From Acidimicrobiia bacterium (GTDB lineage: Bacteria; Actinomycetota; Acidimicrobiia; Spongiisociales; SHLN01): a DNA stretch of 8,251 nucleotides. The DNA lies in the NCBI GenBank assembly GCA_030623545.1, contig JAUXLW010000046.1:1-8251 (forward strand), given 5' to 3'. The translations under genes were made by a program, and so were the position numbers. Below, one piece after another: positions 1 to 6,271 of the stretch (position 1 is the stretch's first letter; the number at the start of each line of letters is the position of its first letter). The notes under the pieces were generated by a model that worked only from the letters and a program-made list of their open reading frames with translations, did no database searches and had not been told where the DNA came from.

Positions 1-688
1 GTCGCTTTGAGTCCCAGCGGATGTTGAAGAGCTCTTGCAACTCTGTCGGGAGAGTGCCGCGAGCGGCGAAGGCGACGAACTGCCACACCGGCTTGATGAA
101 GACTGGAACCGGGCTGCCCCGCATCAGGTCGTACACCTCGAGAGCGACATCCGTCAGCAGCAGGTCGTTGCCCCTAACGACCGTCTGTATGTACTCGACC
201 ATGTCGGCGAACGACGGCGGCACATGGTCACGGGGAAGAAGAACCAACTCGGCGGAGATGAGGTTCTCTTCGTGGTACTGGTCCTTTTCCGAGGCGGTAA
301 GCGGTCGGACCGTCCTCTCGTACATCAGAAGGGCGCTCTCCTCCAGCGTGGCATGCACCCACAGAAGCAGGTCATGATCGAGTGCGTCGTAGCGCTGCCC
401 GGTGACCGGGTCGATCCCTTTGATGGTCTCGTGCAGCTGGTTGATGCGGTGGGCAGTCAGCCTGGCCTCCTGCTTGGAGCCGAAGGCGATGATCAACTGA
501 AGTTGTACCGTGCGAATAAGCCGCTTCCAGGGATCCCGGGCATAGAAGCTGGTCTGGCGGGCTCCGGCCGAAACCAGGGGGTGGGCTGCCTGCATTAGCA
601 GGGCGCGGGCCCCGCCAAACAACGAATACATCTCCTTGTTGACCTGCCAGAAAATGCTCTCCGGCCCGAAATACCCGGCGTCACCCAC
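1..688 (-). CDS. DUF2236 / MpaB-Lcp family oxygenase, C-terminus cut by the window edge
   Basis: The 229 visible residues match the oxygenase MpaB/DUF2236 family (related to rubber oxygenase Lcp and fungal MpaB), whose characterised members are haem-dependent oxygenases; the substrate here is unknown. Family hallmarks seen are an N-terminal YFGPESIFWQVNKE block (residues 6-19), a LLMQAAHP motif ending at His36-Pro37, and LLLWVHATLEES with His112, a plausible haem-pocket residue. No signal peptide or membrane segment is visible. Members are usually about 270-300 residues, so some 40-70 C-terminal residues lie beyond the edge. GTG at 688 is the only good start: an in-frame TAA lies four codons upstream, and the next methionine (residue 20) would delete the family N-terminus. 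No Shine-Dalgarno is present, but TAACCT lies six bases upstream, suggesting a leaderless transcript. It follows the permease by 35 nt in the same direction. Family assignment is firm; function is not. Confidence 0.85.
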   Translation of the reverse strand, partial: MGDAGYFGPESIFWQVNKEMYSLFGGARALLMQAAHPLVSAGARQTSFYARDPWKRLIRTVQLQLIIAFGSKQEARLTAHRINQLHETIKGIDPVTGQRYDALDHDLLLWVHATLEESALLMYERTVRPLTASEKDQYHEENLISAELVLLPRDHVPPSFADMVEYIQTVVRGNDLLLTDVALEVYDLMRGSPVPVFIKPVWQFVAFAARGTLPTELQELFNIRWDSKR

Positions 689-694
689 GGCGGC

Positions 695-700
695 AGGTTA
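695..700 (-). promoter_or_regulatory. Candidate -10 box for a leaderless transcript of the DUF2236 gene
   Basis: On the minus strand TAACCT (TANNNT) is followed by exactly six bases (GCCGCC) and then the GTG at 688. That places +1 on the start codon, as in leaderless actinobacterial mRNAs. No -35 resembling TTGACA is visible 16-18 bases further up. It may give the gene its own promoter inside an apparent ABC-exporter operon. The assignment rests on motif and spacing only. Confidence 0.4.
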
Positions 701-723
701 GACCGGGGAGGGCTTTTGGCGGC

Positions 724-3264
724 TCACTCGTAGGCGATGGCTTCGAGGACGTTGGTCCGCGCACCGCGAAAGCTCGGCCACAGCGAAGCGACTACGCCAC
801 CCAGCCCTGCCACCACGACGTATGTCGTGAGCAGTTGGAAGGGGAACCCGAACGAAAGCCCTTCGTCTTCTAATGCCACTACCACTGCCCAACCAAGAAC
901 GACGCCCACCAGCAGGCCGAGGAAAGCTCCGAACAGGGCAGTAATCACGGCCTCCCACCGGATCATTCTCCGTACCTGACGCCTGGTCATCCCCACAGCC
1001 CGTAGCAAGCCCAACTCTCGTTTCCGCTCGAAGATCGAAAGCGCGAGCGTGTTGGCGATTCCGAGAAGGGCTATGAGAATTGCCAGTGCCAACAGTGCGT
1101 TGATGATCACCAGGAGAACGTCGATCTGGCTCTTCTGATCCTCGATGAACTCAGCCAGGTTCTTAGCCTCGGCGTTGGGGAAGTCGGCGAGGACACCATC
1201 TATTGCCGCCCGTCCGCTCTCGTTTTCGACTCCATCCGCGATGTTTATGAACAATTGGTAGTCGAGCTGGTTGGCGTAACGCTCCTCGTAGAAGTCGTTG
1301 CTGATGAGATAGGACGAGAAGAAGCCCTCGCCGGCGAAGGTCCCCACCACCGGCACCTGTTCTATTCCTGTCAATGGAAACTGCATCGGCAAGGTGGAGC
1401 CCACGCTGACATCGAGATCCTTCGCAGCATCAACTTGCAGCAACACCCCGCCGCCCGCCAGAGCGGCAACACTGCCGGTTTGAACTTTGGCGACGAAGAC
1501 GTCTTCGAGAGTGCTCGGGTCTACCGCGATCAGTTGACGATCAGAGCCGTCCTCGTTTTTCCAGATGCCAAATTTGGTACGAGAGACCACGCCGATCTCG
1601 GGAACCAACGTCAGCTCGGTGGCGATAGCAGGGCTGAGGCCGACCTGGGCCGGGTCGCCAAAAGTTGTCGCTTCAATCTGAAAGTCGGTGATGCCGAAGC
1701 TCTCGGTGACCTGATCTTCAACCGACTGCTTGAGGGAAGAAGCCAGAATGGCCACCACGCTGACTACTGCCACCCCGATCATCAGGGCCGAGGCGGTGGC
1801 GGCGGTGCGGCGGGGCCGGCGCACGGAGTTTTCCCTCGCCAGGGTCCCGGTGACGCCAAACATCGTGGGCAGGGGCGCCCCGATGATTCGGGCGCTGCGC
1901 CGGGCCACGAGGGGAGCCAGGACGGTAACGCCCAGAAAAACGATGAAGGCCCCGAGGCCCACCAGCGTCAAGGCATTCCCGATGGACCCGAACAGTCCCA
2001 GGGCAAGAATCACCGCGCCGATTGTGGTGAGGATGGTTCCGGCAACCAGCCGCTTGGTGAGCGACTTCGGTCCGCCGATGGTGGCTTGGCTGATCGCAGC
2101 CACAGGGGGAATTCGGGCGGCCTGACGAGCCGGGATCAGTGCAGAGAACAGCGTGACCGCCATTCCCACCAACATCCCGATGACGACCGTTCGGGGGCGG
2201 ATAGTCAGGGGTCCCTGCGGGAATCCGACACCGGCGGCGTCAAAGGCTGTGCGCAGCAACCAGGTGATGCCCACACCAGCCGCTATCCCTATGGCCGATG
2301 CCAGGAACCCGACGACGATGGCCTCGATCACGATCATCACCGTTACTTGTGACGCGGTGGCACCGACCGCCCGCAGCATCGCCATTTCCCTGGTGCGCTG
2401 GGCGATGATGATCGAGAACGTGTTGTAAATGATGAAGGCCCCCACAAGAACGCCGACGCCGGCGAACACCAGCAACGCAGTGCTGAGAAATCCGATCTCC
2501 TCCTGGAGGTCACTGGAGTCCTGCTCGCTCTGGGCCGCGCCGGACACTGCCCCCACCCCCGACGGAAGCACGTCGTTGACCCGATCCAGAACAGTGGACA
2601 GTGCCGCCGTTCCATCGGTGGAGGCGGAAATCGACGCGAATTCGCCTTCAGAGTTGAAGAGGCGCATGGCGGTGGCTTCATCAAAGCTGGCGATGGTGGC
2701 GCCGAGAACGTTGTCGCTGCTCCCGAATCCGGAAAGTCCAACAATCTCAAACTCCTCTGAGCCGGCGACAACCACGATCCTGACTGTGTCTCCAACGGCG
2801 AGCTTGCTGGTCTCGGCAGTACCGAGGTCGATCATCACTTCGCCGTTCTGGGAGGGGGCCCGGCCCTCGCGGATATTGAGCGGCGTAAGTGACTCGGCAC
2901 CGGGAACCCACGAAAGCCCGAAAGTGGGTGCGCCGCCGTTACTGATCGGGTCTCCGTCCTTGTCGATTATCTGCGCGAACCCCTCGACGCTGCCGGCGGC
3001 AAACTCGATGCCGTCAACTGCCCGCACATCATCGAGTACCGAGGCCGGGATGGGTACGACCTCAGAGTCGAAGTCGGTCTCGCCCCGCACATAGACGTCC
3101 ACATCGGCGAATATGTCATCGAACAGCCCGCTAAAAGCCCGGTCCAGGGTGTCGGTGAAAACGAATGTGCCGGAGACGAACGCTACCCCCAAAACGATGG
3201 CAATGGCGGTTAGGCCGAGGCGAATCTTGTGGGCGCGAACGCCCTTCCAGGCGAGCTTGAGCAC
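724..3264 (-). CDS. ABC transporter permease, FtsX/MacB type with two permease modules
   Basis: This 846-residue inner-membrane protein is the membrane half of an ABC exporter or mechanotransmission complex, partnered with the ATPase encoded just upstream. It is a tandem duplication. Each half has a membrane helix (about 16-36 and 490-510), an extracytoplasmic MacB-like domain (about 40-255 and 515-710) and an FtsX three-helix core (about 260-382 and 715-830). Two extra helices (about 405-455) join the halves, giving about ten in all. Both FtsX cores carry the family signature after the first helix: AMLRAVGATASQV near 295 and GLLRAVGMTRRQV near 752. The GTG start at 3264 is fixed by GGAGG six bases upstream and lies 2 nt after the ATPase stop, so the two are co-translated. 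The large size with two extracytoplasmic domains is the form common in Gram-positive bacteria, often exporting lipids or peptides or sensing drugs. The substrate cannot be read from sequence. Confidence 0.93.
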   Translation of the reverse strand: MLKLAWKGVRAHKIRLGLTAIAIVLGVAFVSGTFVFTDTLDRAFSGLFDDIFADVDVYVRGETDFDSEVVPIPASVLDDVRAVDGIEFAAGSVEGFAQIIDKDGDPISNGGAPTFGLSWVPGAESLTPLNIREGRAPSQNGEVMIDLGTAETSKLAVGDTVRIVVVAGSEEFEIVGLSGFGSSDNVLGATIASFDEATAMRLFNSEGEFASISASTDGTAALSTVLDRVNDVLPSGVGAVSGAAQSEQDSSDLQEEIGFLSTALLVFAGVGVLVGAFIIYNTFSIIIAQRTREMAMLRAVGATASQVTVMIVIEAIVVGFLASAIGIAAGVGITWLLRTAFDAAGVGFPQGPLTIRPRTVVIGMLVGMAVTLFSALIPARQAARIPPVAAISQATIGGPKSLTKRLVAGTILTTIGAVILALGLFGSIGNALTLVGLGAFIVFLGVTVLAPLVARRSARIIGAPLPTMFGVTGTLARENSVRRPRRTAATASALMIGVAVVSVVAILASSLKQSVEDQVTESFGITDFQIEATTFGDPAQVGLSPAIATELTLVPEIGVVSRTKFGIWKNEDGSDRQLIAVDPSTLEDVFVAKVQTGSVAALAGGGVLLQVDAAKDLDVSVGSTLPMQFPLTGIEQVPVVGTFAGEGFFSSYLISNDFYEERYANQLDYQLFINIADGVENESGRAAIDGVLADFPNAEAKNLAEFIEDQKSQIDVLLVIINALLALAILIALLGIANTLALSIFERKRELGLLRAVGMTRRQVRRMIRWEAVITALFGAFLGLLVGVVLGWAVVVALEDEGLSFGFPFQLLTTYVVVAGLGGVVASLWPSFRGARTNVLEAIAYE

Positions 3265-3266
3265 TC

Positions 3267-4010
3267 TTAGCCTCCGAGCTCTCTCATGCGGTCGAAGATC
3301 GCATCCGATGTCGGTTCGAGCAGCTCACCAACTACGCGGCCATCACCGAGAAATACCACCCGGTCCGAATAGCCGGCGGCCCCGGGGTCGTGCGTGACCA
3401 TCACGATTGTCTGTCCCAGGTCGGTCACGGCCTGCTTCATGAAATCGAGGAGTTCGCCGGCGCTCGTCGAGTCCAGGTTGCCAGACGGCTCATCGGCGAA
3501 GATGATCTCGGGTCGCGAAACCAGTGCCCGGGCGGCGGCGACCCGTTGTTGCTCGCCACCGGACAGCTCCGTGGGAAGGTGGGACAGCCGATTTTCCAGT
3601 CCGATGGTGGTAATGACCTGATCGAACCAATCCTGATCGATGTCCTCGCGGGCGATATCGAGCGGAAGGGTGATGTTCTCGCTGGCGCTCAACGTGGGTA
3701 TCAGGTTGTACGCCTGGAAGATGAACCCCACTTTCTCGCGGCGCAGCAGAGTCAGTGCCCGATCCTTCAGGGAGCCGAGTTCGACATCGCCGATAAAGGT
3801 TTCACCTGATGTCAGCTCATCGAGGCCGGCAATGCAGTGGAGCAACGTGGACTTGCCTGAGCCCGATGGGCCCATGATTGCCGTGAAGCGACCCTTCTGG
3901 AATTCAACGCTCACATCGTCGAGGGCGCGCACTTCGGCGTGGCCCTCACCGTAGATCTTCGTGCCGTTGAAGATGCGGGCCGCGACGGTCTCTTGCAAGG
4001 TGGAAGTCAT
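3267..4010 (-). CDS. ABC transporter ATP-binding protein, MacB/LolD-type
   Basis: This 247-residue cytoplasmic ATPase powers the adjacent FtsX-type permease. All nucleotide-binding elements are present: Walker A GPSGSGKST (47-55), Q-loop Gln99 in FIFQ, signature LSGGEQQR (139-146), Walker B IIFADEPS with Asp163-Glu164, D-loop GNLD (167-170), and the switch histidine His197 in VTHD. The form 'DEPSGNLDS' and the YNLIPTLSASENITLPL stretch after the Q-loop are typical of the MacB/LolD/FtsE-like subgroup that pairs with FtsX-fold permeases. The length is normal. The ATG at 4010 is preceded by AGGGGG four bases upstream, a usable Shine-Dalgarno. The gene heads a minus-strand unit with the permease 2 nt downstream. 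It appears intact. Confidence 0.95.
   Translation of the reverse strand: MTSTLQETVAARIFNGTKIYGEGHAEVRALDDVSVEFQKGRFTAIMGPSGSGKSTLLHCIAGLDELTSGETFIGDVELGSLKDRALTLLRREKVGFIFQAYNLIPTLSASENITLPLDIAREDIDQDWFDQVITTIGLENRLSHLPTELSGGEQQRVAAARALVSRPEIIFADEPSGNLDSTSAGELLDFMKQAVTDLGQTIVMVTHDPGAAGYSDRVVFLGDGRVVGELLEPTSDAIFDRMRELGG
3271..3275 (-). promoter_or_regulatory. Shine-Dalgarno site of the permease gene
   Basis: GGAGG on the minus strand lies inside the last codons of the ATPase gene, six bases before the GTG at 3264. It decides the permease start and indicates coupled translation of the pair. It contrasts with other genes in the window that have no such site. Confidence 0.8.
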
Positions 4011-4156
4011 TGATCCCCCTGACCCTTCACTGGTTGCGGAATCCTGGACTATCAGGCGTGTTTCGGTTCCAGGCTATCTCCCGAGCGTCGCTCCCGAAAC
4101 CCTGAAAGTCCCGGCACAGGCGCTCAAGCCGGCCCCGGCGGTGCCGATGTCATCCT
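4011..4156. promoter_or_regulatory. Divergent intergenic region between the ABC ATPase and HD-GYP genes
   Basis: This 146-nt gap must hold promoters for both directions. On the minus strand AGGGGG (4015-4020) is the ATPase ribosome-binding site, and TAGCCT (4071-4076) is a possible -10 box with a weak TTTCGG about 17 bases upstream, giving a leader of roughly 50 nt. A short dyad CCTG-N6-CAGG surrounds the ACTATC stretch near 4043-4056. On the plus strand I find neither a TANNNT box at the leaderless distance nor a clear Shine-Dalgarno before the GTG at 4157. The promoter calls are weak; the divergent layout is certain. Confidence 0.35.
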
Positions 4157-4828
4157 GTGAGCGAGGAATTCGATTTTGACCATCCGACGCCGACTGTTGA
4201 GGGTATTCGGGCCCGTTTAGCGGCTACACCGGCGTTCGAGACCAATCCCGACGGTTCGACCCGCCGGCCCTCGGCGATAACCGTGCTGCTCAGCCTGCTC
4301 GAACAAAGGGATCGACGGGCCGCCGAGCATGCGTTCAGGGTGGCCGAGCTGTCGTCGTCACTCGGGATCGCATTGGAGCTCAAGCCGGTGAGAATCGCCA
4401 GGTTGCGCATGGCAGCGCTGCTTCACGATGTTGGCAAATTGGTGGTCCCGGAAGAGGTATTGGCCAAAGCCGGGCCCCTGAGCGATGAGGAATGGCTGCG
4501 GGTCAAATCCCACCCGAAATATGCCTTCCAGATGATTGCCTCGTCGGTTCATCCCGAGGTGGCCGAGACGGTGCTCAAGCATTGTGAGCGCATCGACGGA
4601 AAGGGCTATCCGTACGGCGAGAGTGGGGAGGAGATCCCGATGCCGTCGCGAATTCTCCTGGTAGCCGATGCCTACGATGCCATGTTGAGCCCGCGGCCCT
4701 ATCGGCTTCCTCTCAGCGTCGATGACGCCCTGAACAATATTTCCGCAGGCGCCGGATCACAGTTCGATGGCGACGTTGTCAAGGCATTGACGCTGATTGC
4801 CGAACACGAGGGTTGGGCCGCCGCCTAA
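4157..4828 (+). CDS. Stand-alone HD-GYP domain protein (probable cyclic-di-GMP phosphodiesterase)
   Basis: HD-GYP domains hydrolyse cyclic di-GMP, lowering this second messenger. This 223-residue protein is almost only that domain, with a short N-terminal stretch (1-40) and no receiver, PAS or membrane segment. Motifs in order are His58 in AAEHAFRV, the HD pair His90-Asp91 with Lys94 (LLHDVGK), His119-Pro120, the HHExxDGxGYP element as HCERIDGKGYP (His142, Cys143, Glu144, Gly150-Tyr151-Pro152), Asp171 in ADAYDAM, and SQFDGDVV (201-208), equivalent to the usual GTQFDP. The second histidine of HHE, normally a metal ligand, is Cys143; activity may therefore differ or be lost. GTG 4157 is the only start near the domain edge, and its ribosome-binding site is poor. 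The gene is monocistronic between a divergent exporter and a structured gap. Confidence 0.88.
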   Translation: MSEEFDFDHPTPTVEGIRARLAATPAFETNPDGSTRRPSAITVLLSLLEQRDRRAAEHAFRVAELSSSLGIALELKPVRIARLRMAALLHDVGKLVVPEEVLAKAGPLSDEEWLRVKSHPKYAFQMIASSVHPEVAETVLKHCERIDGKGYPYGESGEEIPMPSRILLVADAYDAMLSPRPYRLPLSVDDALNNISAGAGSQFDGDVVKALTLIAEHEGWAAA

Positions 4829-4834
4829 GACTCC

Positions 4835-4876
4835 TTTCTTTTCCGTCATTGGGTCTGCAAGTAGCCGGGGAAGAAA
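4835..4876 (+). terminator. Stem-loop just after the HD-GYP stop codon
   Basis: Bases 4835-4845 (pyrimidine-rich) pair with 4866-4876 (purine-rich) over 11 positions, nine Watson-Crick and two G-U, around a 20-nt loop. It begins seven bases after the stop. There is no T run behind it, and the stem is A/U-rich at its base, so it is not a classical intrinsic terminator; it may act as a 3' end or processing structure. Pairing was done by eye. Confidence 0.35.
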
Positions 4877-4879
4877 CCT

Positions 4880-4947
4880 CCGCGGCCTAGTGGCCCGTCG
4901 CACAAATAGACACCGCGCTATTTCCACGACAGACCACTAGCCTCCGG
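4880..4947 (+). other. Long imperfect inverted repeat (nested hairpin)
   Basis: CTAGTGG (4887-4893) pairs with CCACTAG (4934-4940), GTCG (4897-4900) with CGAC (4927-4930), and AAATAG (4904-4909) with CTATTT (4918-4923). The blocks are separated by symmetrical three-by-three internal loops, and the whole is capped by an 8-nt loop. A further CCG/CGG pairing (4880-4882 with 4945-4947) extends the base. In total 17 core pairs align without any register shift, which argues for a real RNA or cruciform structure. It is non-coding in every frame I consider credible. It could be part of a structured RNA, a 3' UTR, or the relic of a palindromic element. Confidence 0.45.
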
Positions 4948-4948
4948 C

Positions 4949-4991
4949 TTCGATCTAGAGGCTCCATCGAAACGGCCTGGACCGTCGGTCC
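4949..4991 (+). other. Two further dyads: TTCGAT-N11-ATCGAA and GGACCGTCGGTCC
   Basis: TTCGAT (4949-4954) is perfectly inverted at 4966-4971. GGACCG-T-CGGTCC (4979-4991) is a perfect 13-base odd palindrome. They continue the run of inverted repeats that begins at 4835. Each could be a regulator operator for the gene at 5056, or a further helix of one structured RNA. No expression evidence is available from sequence. Confidence 0.35.
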
Positions 4992-5024
4992 CCACGTCTG
5001 CAATGAGCCGATAGGCTGCTCGTT

Positions 5025-5049
5025 CGCTAGCGGCCATCTCGTCTAGCGT
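5025..5049 (+). promoter_or_regulatory. Candidate leaderless promoter of the small membrane protein gene
   Basis: TAGCGT (5044-5049, TANNNT) lies six bases before the ATG at 5056, so transcription would start on the start codon; no Shine-Dalgarno is present. Upstream is the 8-base palindrome CGCTAGCG (5025-5032). Its CTAGCG half recurs at 5043-5048, 16 bases on, overlapping the -10 box, so a protein bound there could block transcription. No -35 like TTGACA is seen. Confidence 0.4.
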
Positions 5050-5055
5050 TGCCCC

Positions 5056-5463
5056 ATGAGCGACGAATCTCCCTATCGAGCAGCTGCTCGTCGACCAAGC
5101 ACCTTCCTATACCTATCTCTCGGCCTGGGCCTCTTGTGGGTCTTTCTGGCCTTTCGAAGTCCGCAAACCACCTACCACATGGGGCCTCCCCTGGTGGCAC
5201 TGGCAGTGACGCTGAGTCACAGAAGCGCAGGCTCGGGCCCGTTGTCCGTTCCCGCCGCAGCGGGGACGGCCATATCAGGATTGACCAACGCTCTGGTCGC
5301 AACGGCGGTGTTGGCTTTCAACGACAAGCTGATGGGTGGATCCTTGCTCCCGTTTGGCGACGCCACCGTCGAGTCGATCGTCTTTTCGTTTGCAGGAGCC
5401 GGGGCCGGCTTCCTGTTAGGAATCTGGGGACGAAGCCGCGCCGGCCCGGTGGGCGACGAGTAG
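5056..5463 (+). CDS. Hypothetical small membrane protein with about four transmembrane helices
   Basis: I do not recognise this 135-residue protein. It has a short polar N-terminus (1-14) with Arg8, Arg12 and Arg13, then hydrophobic segments at about 17-33, 43-54 (short), 66-88 and 105-124, and a charged tail ending in GDE. The third segment is small-residue-rich and the fourth is a glycine/alanine helix (FAGAGAGFLLG), suggesting tight helix packing. The loop NDKLMGGSLLPFGDATVE (89-106) holds most of the polar residues. No catalytic motif or cysteine is present. The ATG at 5056 is chosen because TAGCGT lies six bases upstream and an in-frame start further up would fall in palindromic DNA. Three bases separate its stop from the SRAP gene, so the two are probably co-transcribed. 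The function is unknown. Confidence 0.75.
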   Translation: MSDESPYRAAARRPSTFLYLSLGLGLLWVFLAFRSPQTTYHMGPPLVALAVTLSHRSAGSGPLSVPAAAGTAISGLTNALVATAVLAFNDKLMGGSLLPFGDATVESIVFSFAGAGAGFLLGIWGRSRAGPVGDE

Positions 5464-5466
5464 ACG

Positions 5467-6138
5467 ATGTGCGGCCGGTTTGTTCAAAGCGCTCCGGTCG
5501 ATGACTACGCTCGCTATTTCGGCGCCGATGTGGTCAAGACTGAGAGCCTGGAGCCCAACTACAACGTGGCGCCCACCGACCGTGTCTATGCCATCGCCGA
5601 GCACGAAGAAACCCGGATAGTCGGCAGATTCGGCTGGGGTCTGGTCCCCCATTGGTCGAAGAACCGCAAGCAGGCCGCGCGCTTCATTAATGCCCGAGCC
5701 GAAACGTTGTTGGACAAACCCGCGTTCCGGGACTCGTTTCGCACCAAGCGGTGTCTGATCCCGGCCGACGGATTCTATGAGTGGGCCCGGCGTGGCGACC
5801 GAAAAGTGCCCCACTACATCTTCATTGGAAACCACGCACCTATGGCGCTGGCCGGGCTGTGGGCAGCCTGGCAAGACCCTGACAGCCAAGAGTGGCACCG
5901 CACATGTTCCATCATCACCACGCGGCCCAATGAGTTCATGAAACCGATTCACGACCGGATGCCGGTCCTGCTCGAGCCTGAAGTCTGGGACGAGTGGTTG
6001 GATCGGTCCAACGACGATGCCGAGTCGCTGCAAGCGTTCCTACGGCACCCCACGGAGGGCCTCCTGGAGAGTTATGAAGTCTCGACATATGTCAACTCGG
6101 TTCGCAATAACGGCCCCGAGTGCGTGGCCCCGGCGTGA
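5467..6138 (+). CDS. SRAP domain protein (YedK/HMCES type), abasic-site DNA-protein crosslinker
   Basis: SRAP proteins bind abasic sites in single-stranded DNA and attach their N-terminal cysteine to the sugar as a stable thiazolidine, shielding the lesion. At 223 residues it is nearly the length of E. coli YedK. All key residues are present: Cys2 exposed after Met removal (MCGRF), Asn75 in FINARAET, Glu105 in DGFYEW, and the His162 of PIHDRMP (His160 in YedK). The NYNVAPT (31-37) and WGLVPHW (57-63) family blocks are also intact. The protein should therefore be active and cytoplasmic or nucleoid-associated. The start at ATG 5467 is certain, because Cys2 must be the second residue. It lies three bases after the upstream membrane-protein stop and has only a weak Shine-Dalgarno, so translation may be coupled. 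No LexA-type box was recognised nearby. Confidence 0.96.
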   Translation: MCGRFVQSAPVDDYARYFGADVVKTESLEPNYNVAPTDRVYAIAEHEETRIVGRFGWGLVPHWSKNRKQAARFINARAETLLDKPAFRDSFRTKRCLIPADGFYEWARRGDRKVPHYIFIGNHAPMALAGLWAAWQDPDSQEWHRTCSIITTRPNEFMKPIHDRMPVLLEPEVWDEWLDRSNDDAESLQAFLRHPTEGLLESYEVSTYVNSVRNNGPECVAPA

Positions 6139-6151
6139 GGTTTGGAGAACA

Positions 6152-6239
6152 CGAGACCGCCGGTCTGCTCCGAGGGGGAAGAAAGGCCGACGGTCTCGAC
6201 CGCTGCCGAAGCAGCGGGTTTGCTGCAGTGGGTCACTGC
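6152..6239 (+). terminator. Run of three hairpins after the SRAP gene
   Basis: Hairpin 1: CGAGACCG (6152-6159) pairs with CGGTCTCG (6191-6198), and after one mismatch 6161-6166 pairs with 6184-6189. Hairpin 2: CCGCTGC-CGAA-GCAGCGG (6200-6217 including the outer pair), with a four-base loop. Hairpin 3: GCAGTG-GGT-CACTGC (6225-6239). Hairpin 2 is the most terminator-like, though only GTTT follows it. Terminators without a U tract are commonly proposed in actinobacteria. GCAGC (6211-6215) can instead pair with GCTGC (6222-6226), so helices 2 and 3 may compete with an alternative fold. Confidence 0.5.
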
Positions 6240-6271
6240 GCTCTAATAAGCCAAACACTGCTTGATGACTC

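Noticed and set aside
35..598. Plus-strand open frame of 187 codons at the left edge
   Set aside because: It lies antisense to the DUF2236 gene, whose minus-strand translation shows clear family motifs.
1255..2352. Long plus-strand open frame (365 codons) opposite the permease gene
   Set aside because: The product is rich in Gly, Asp, His, Gln and Arg with no domain, and the minus strand encodes a complete FtsX-type permease. It is the usual antisense shadow in high-GC DNA.
4887..4940. Classical Rho-independent terminator for the HD-GYP gene
   Set aside because: The hairpin has internal loops, an AU-rich top and no T tract after it.
4829..5055. A tRNA, CRISPR array or insertion-sequence end in the structured gap
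   Set aside because: No cloverleaf or T-arm consensus, no regularly spaced repeats, and no transposase fragment. The inverted repeats differ from each other in sequence.
5416..6033. Minus-strand open frame of 205 codons across the SRAP gene
   Set aside because: No recognisable domain; the plus strand has a complete SRAP protein with all catalytic residues.
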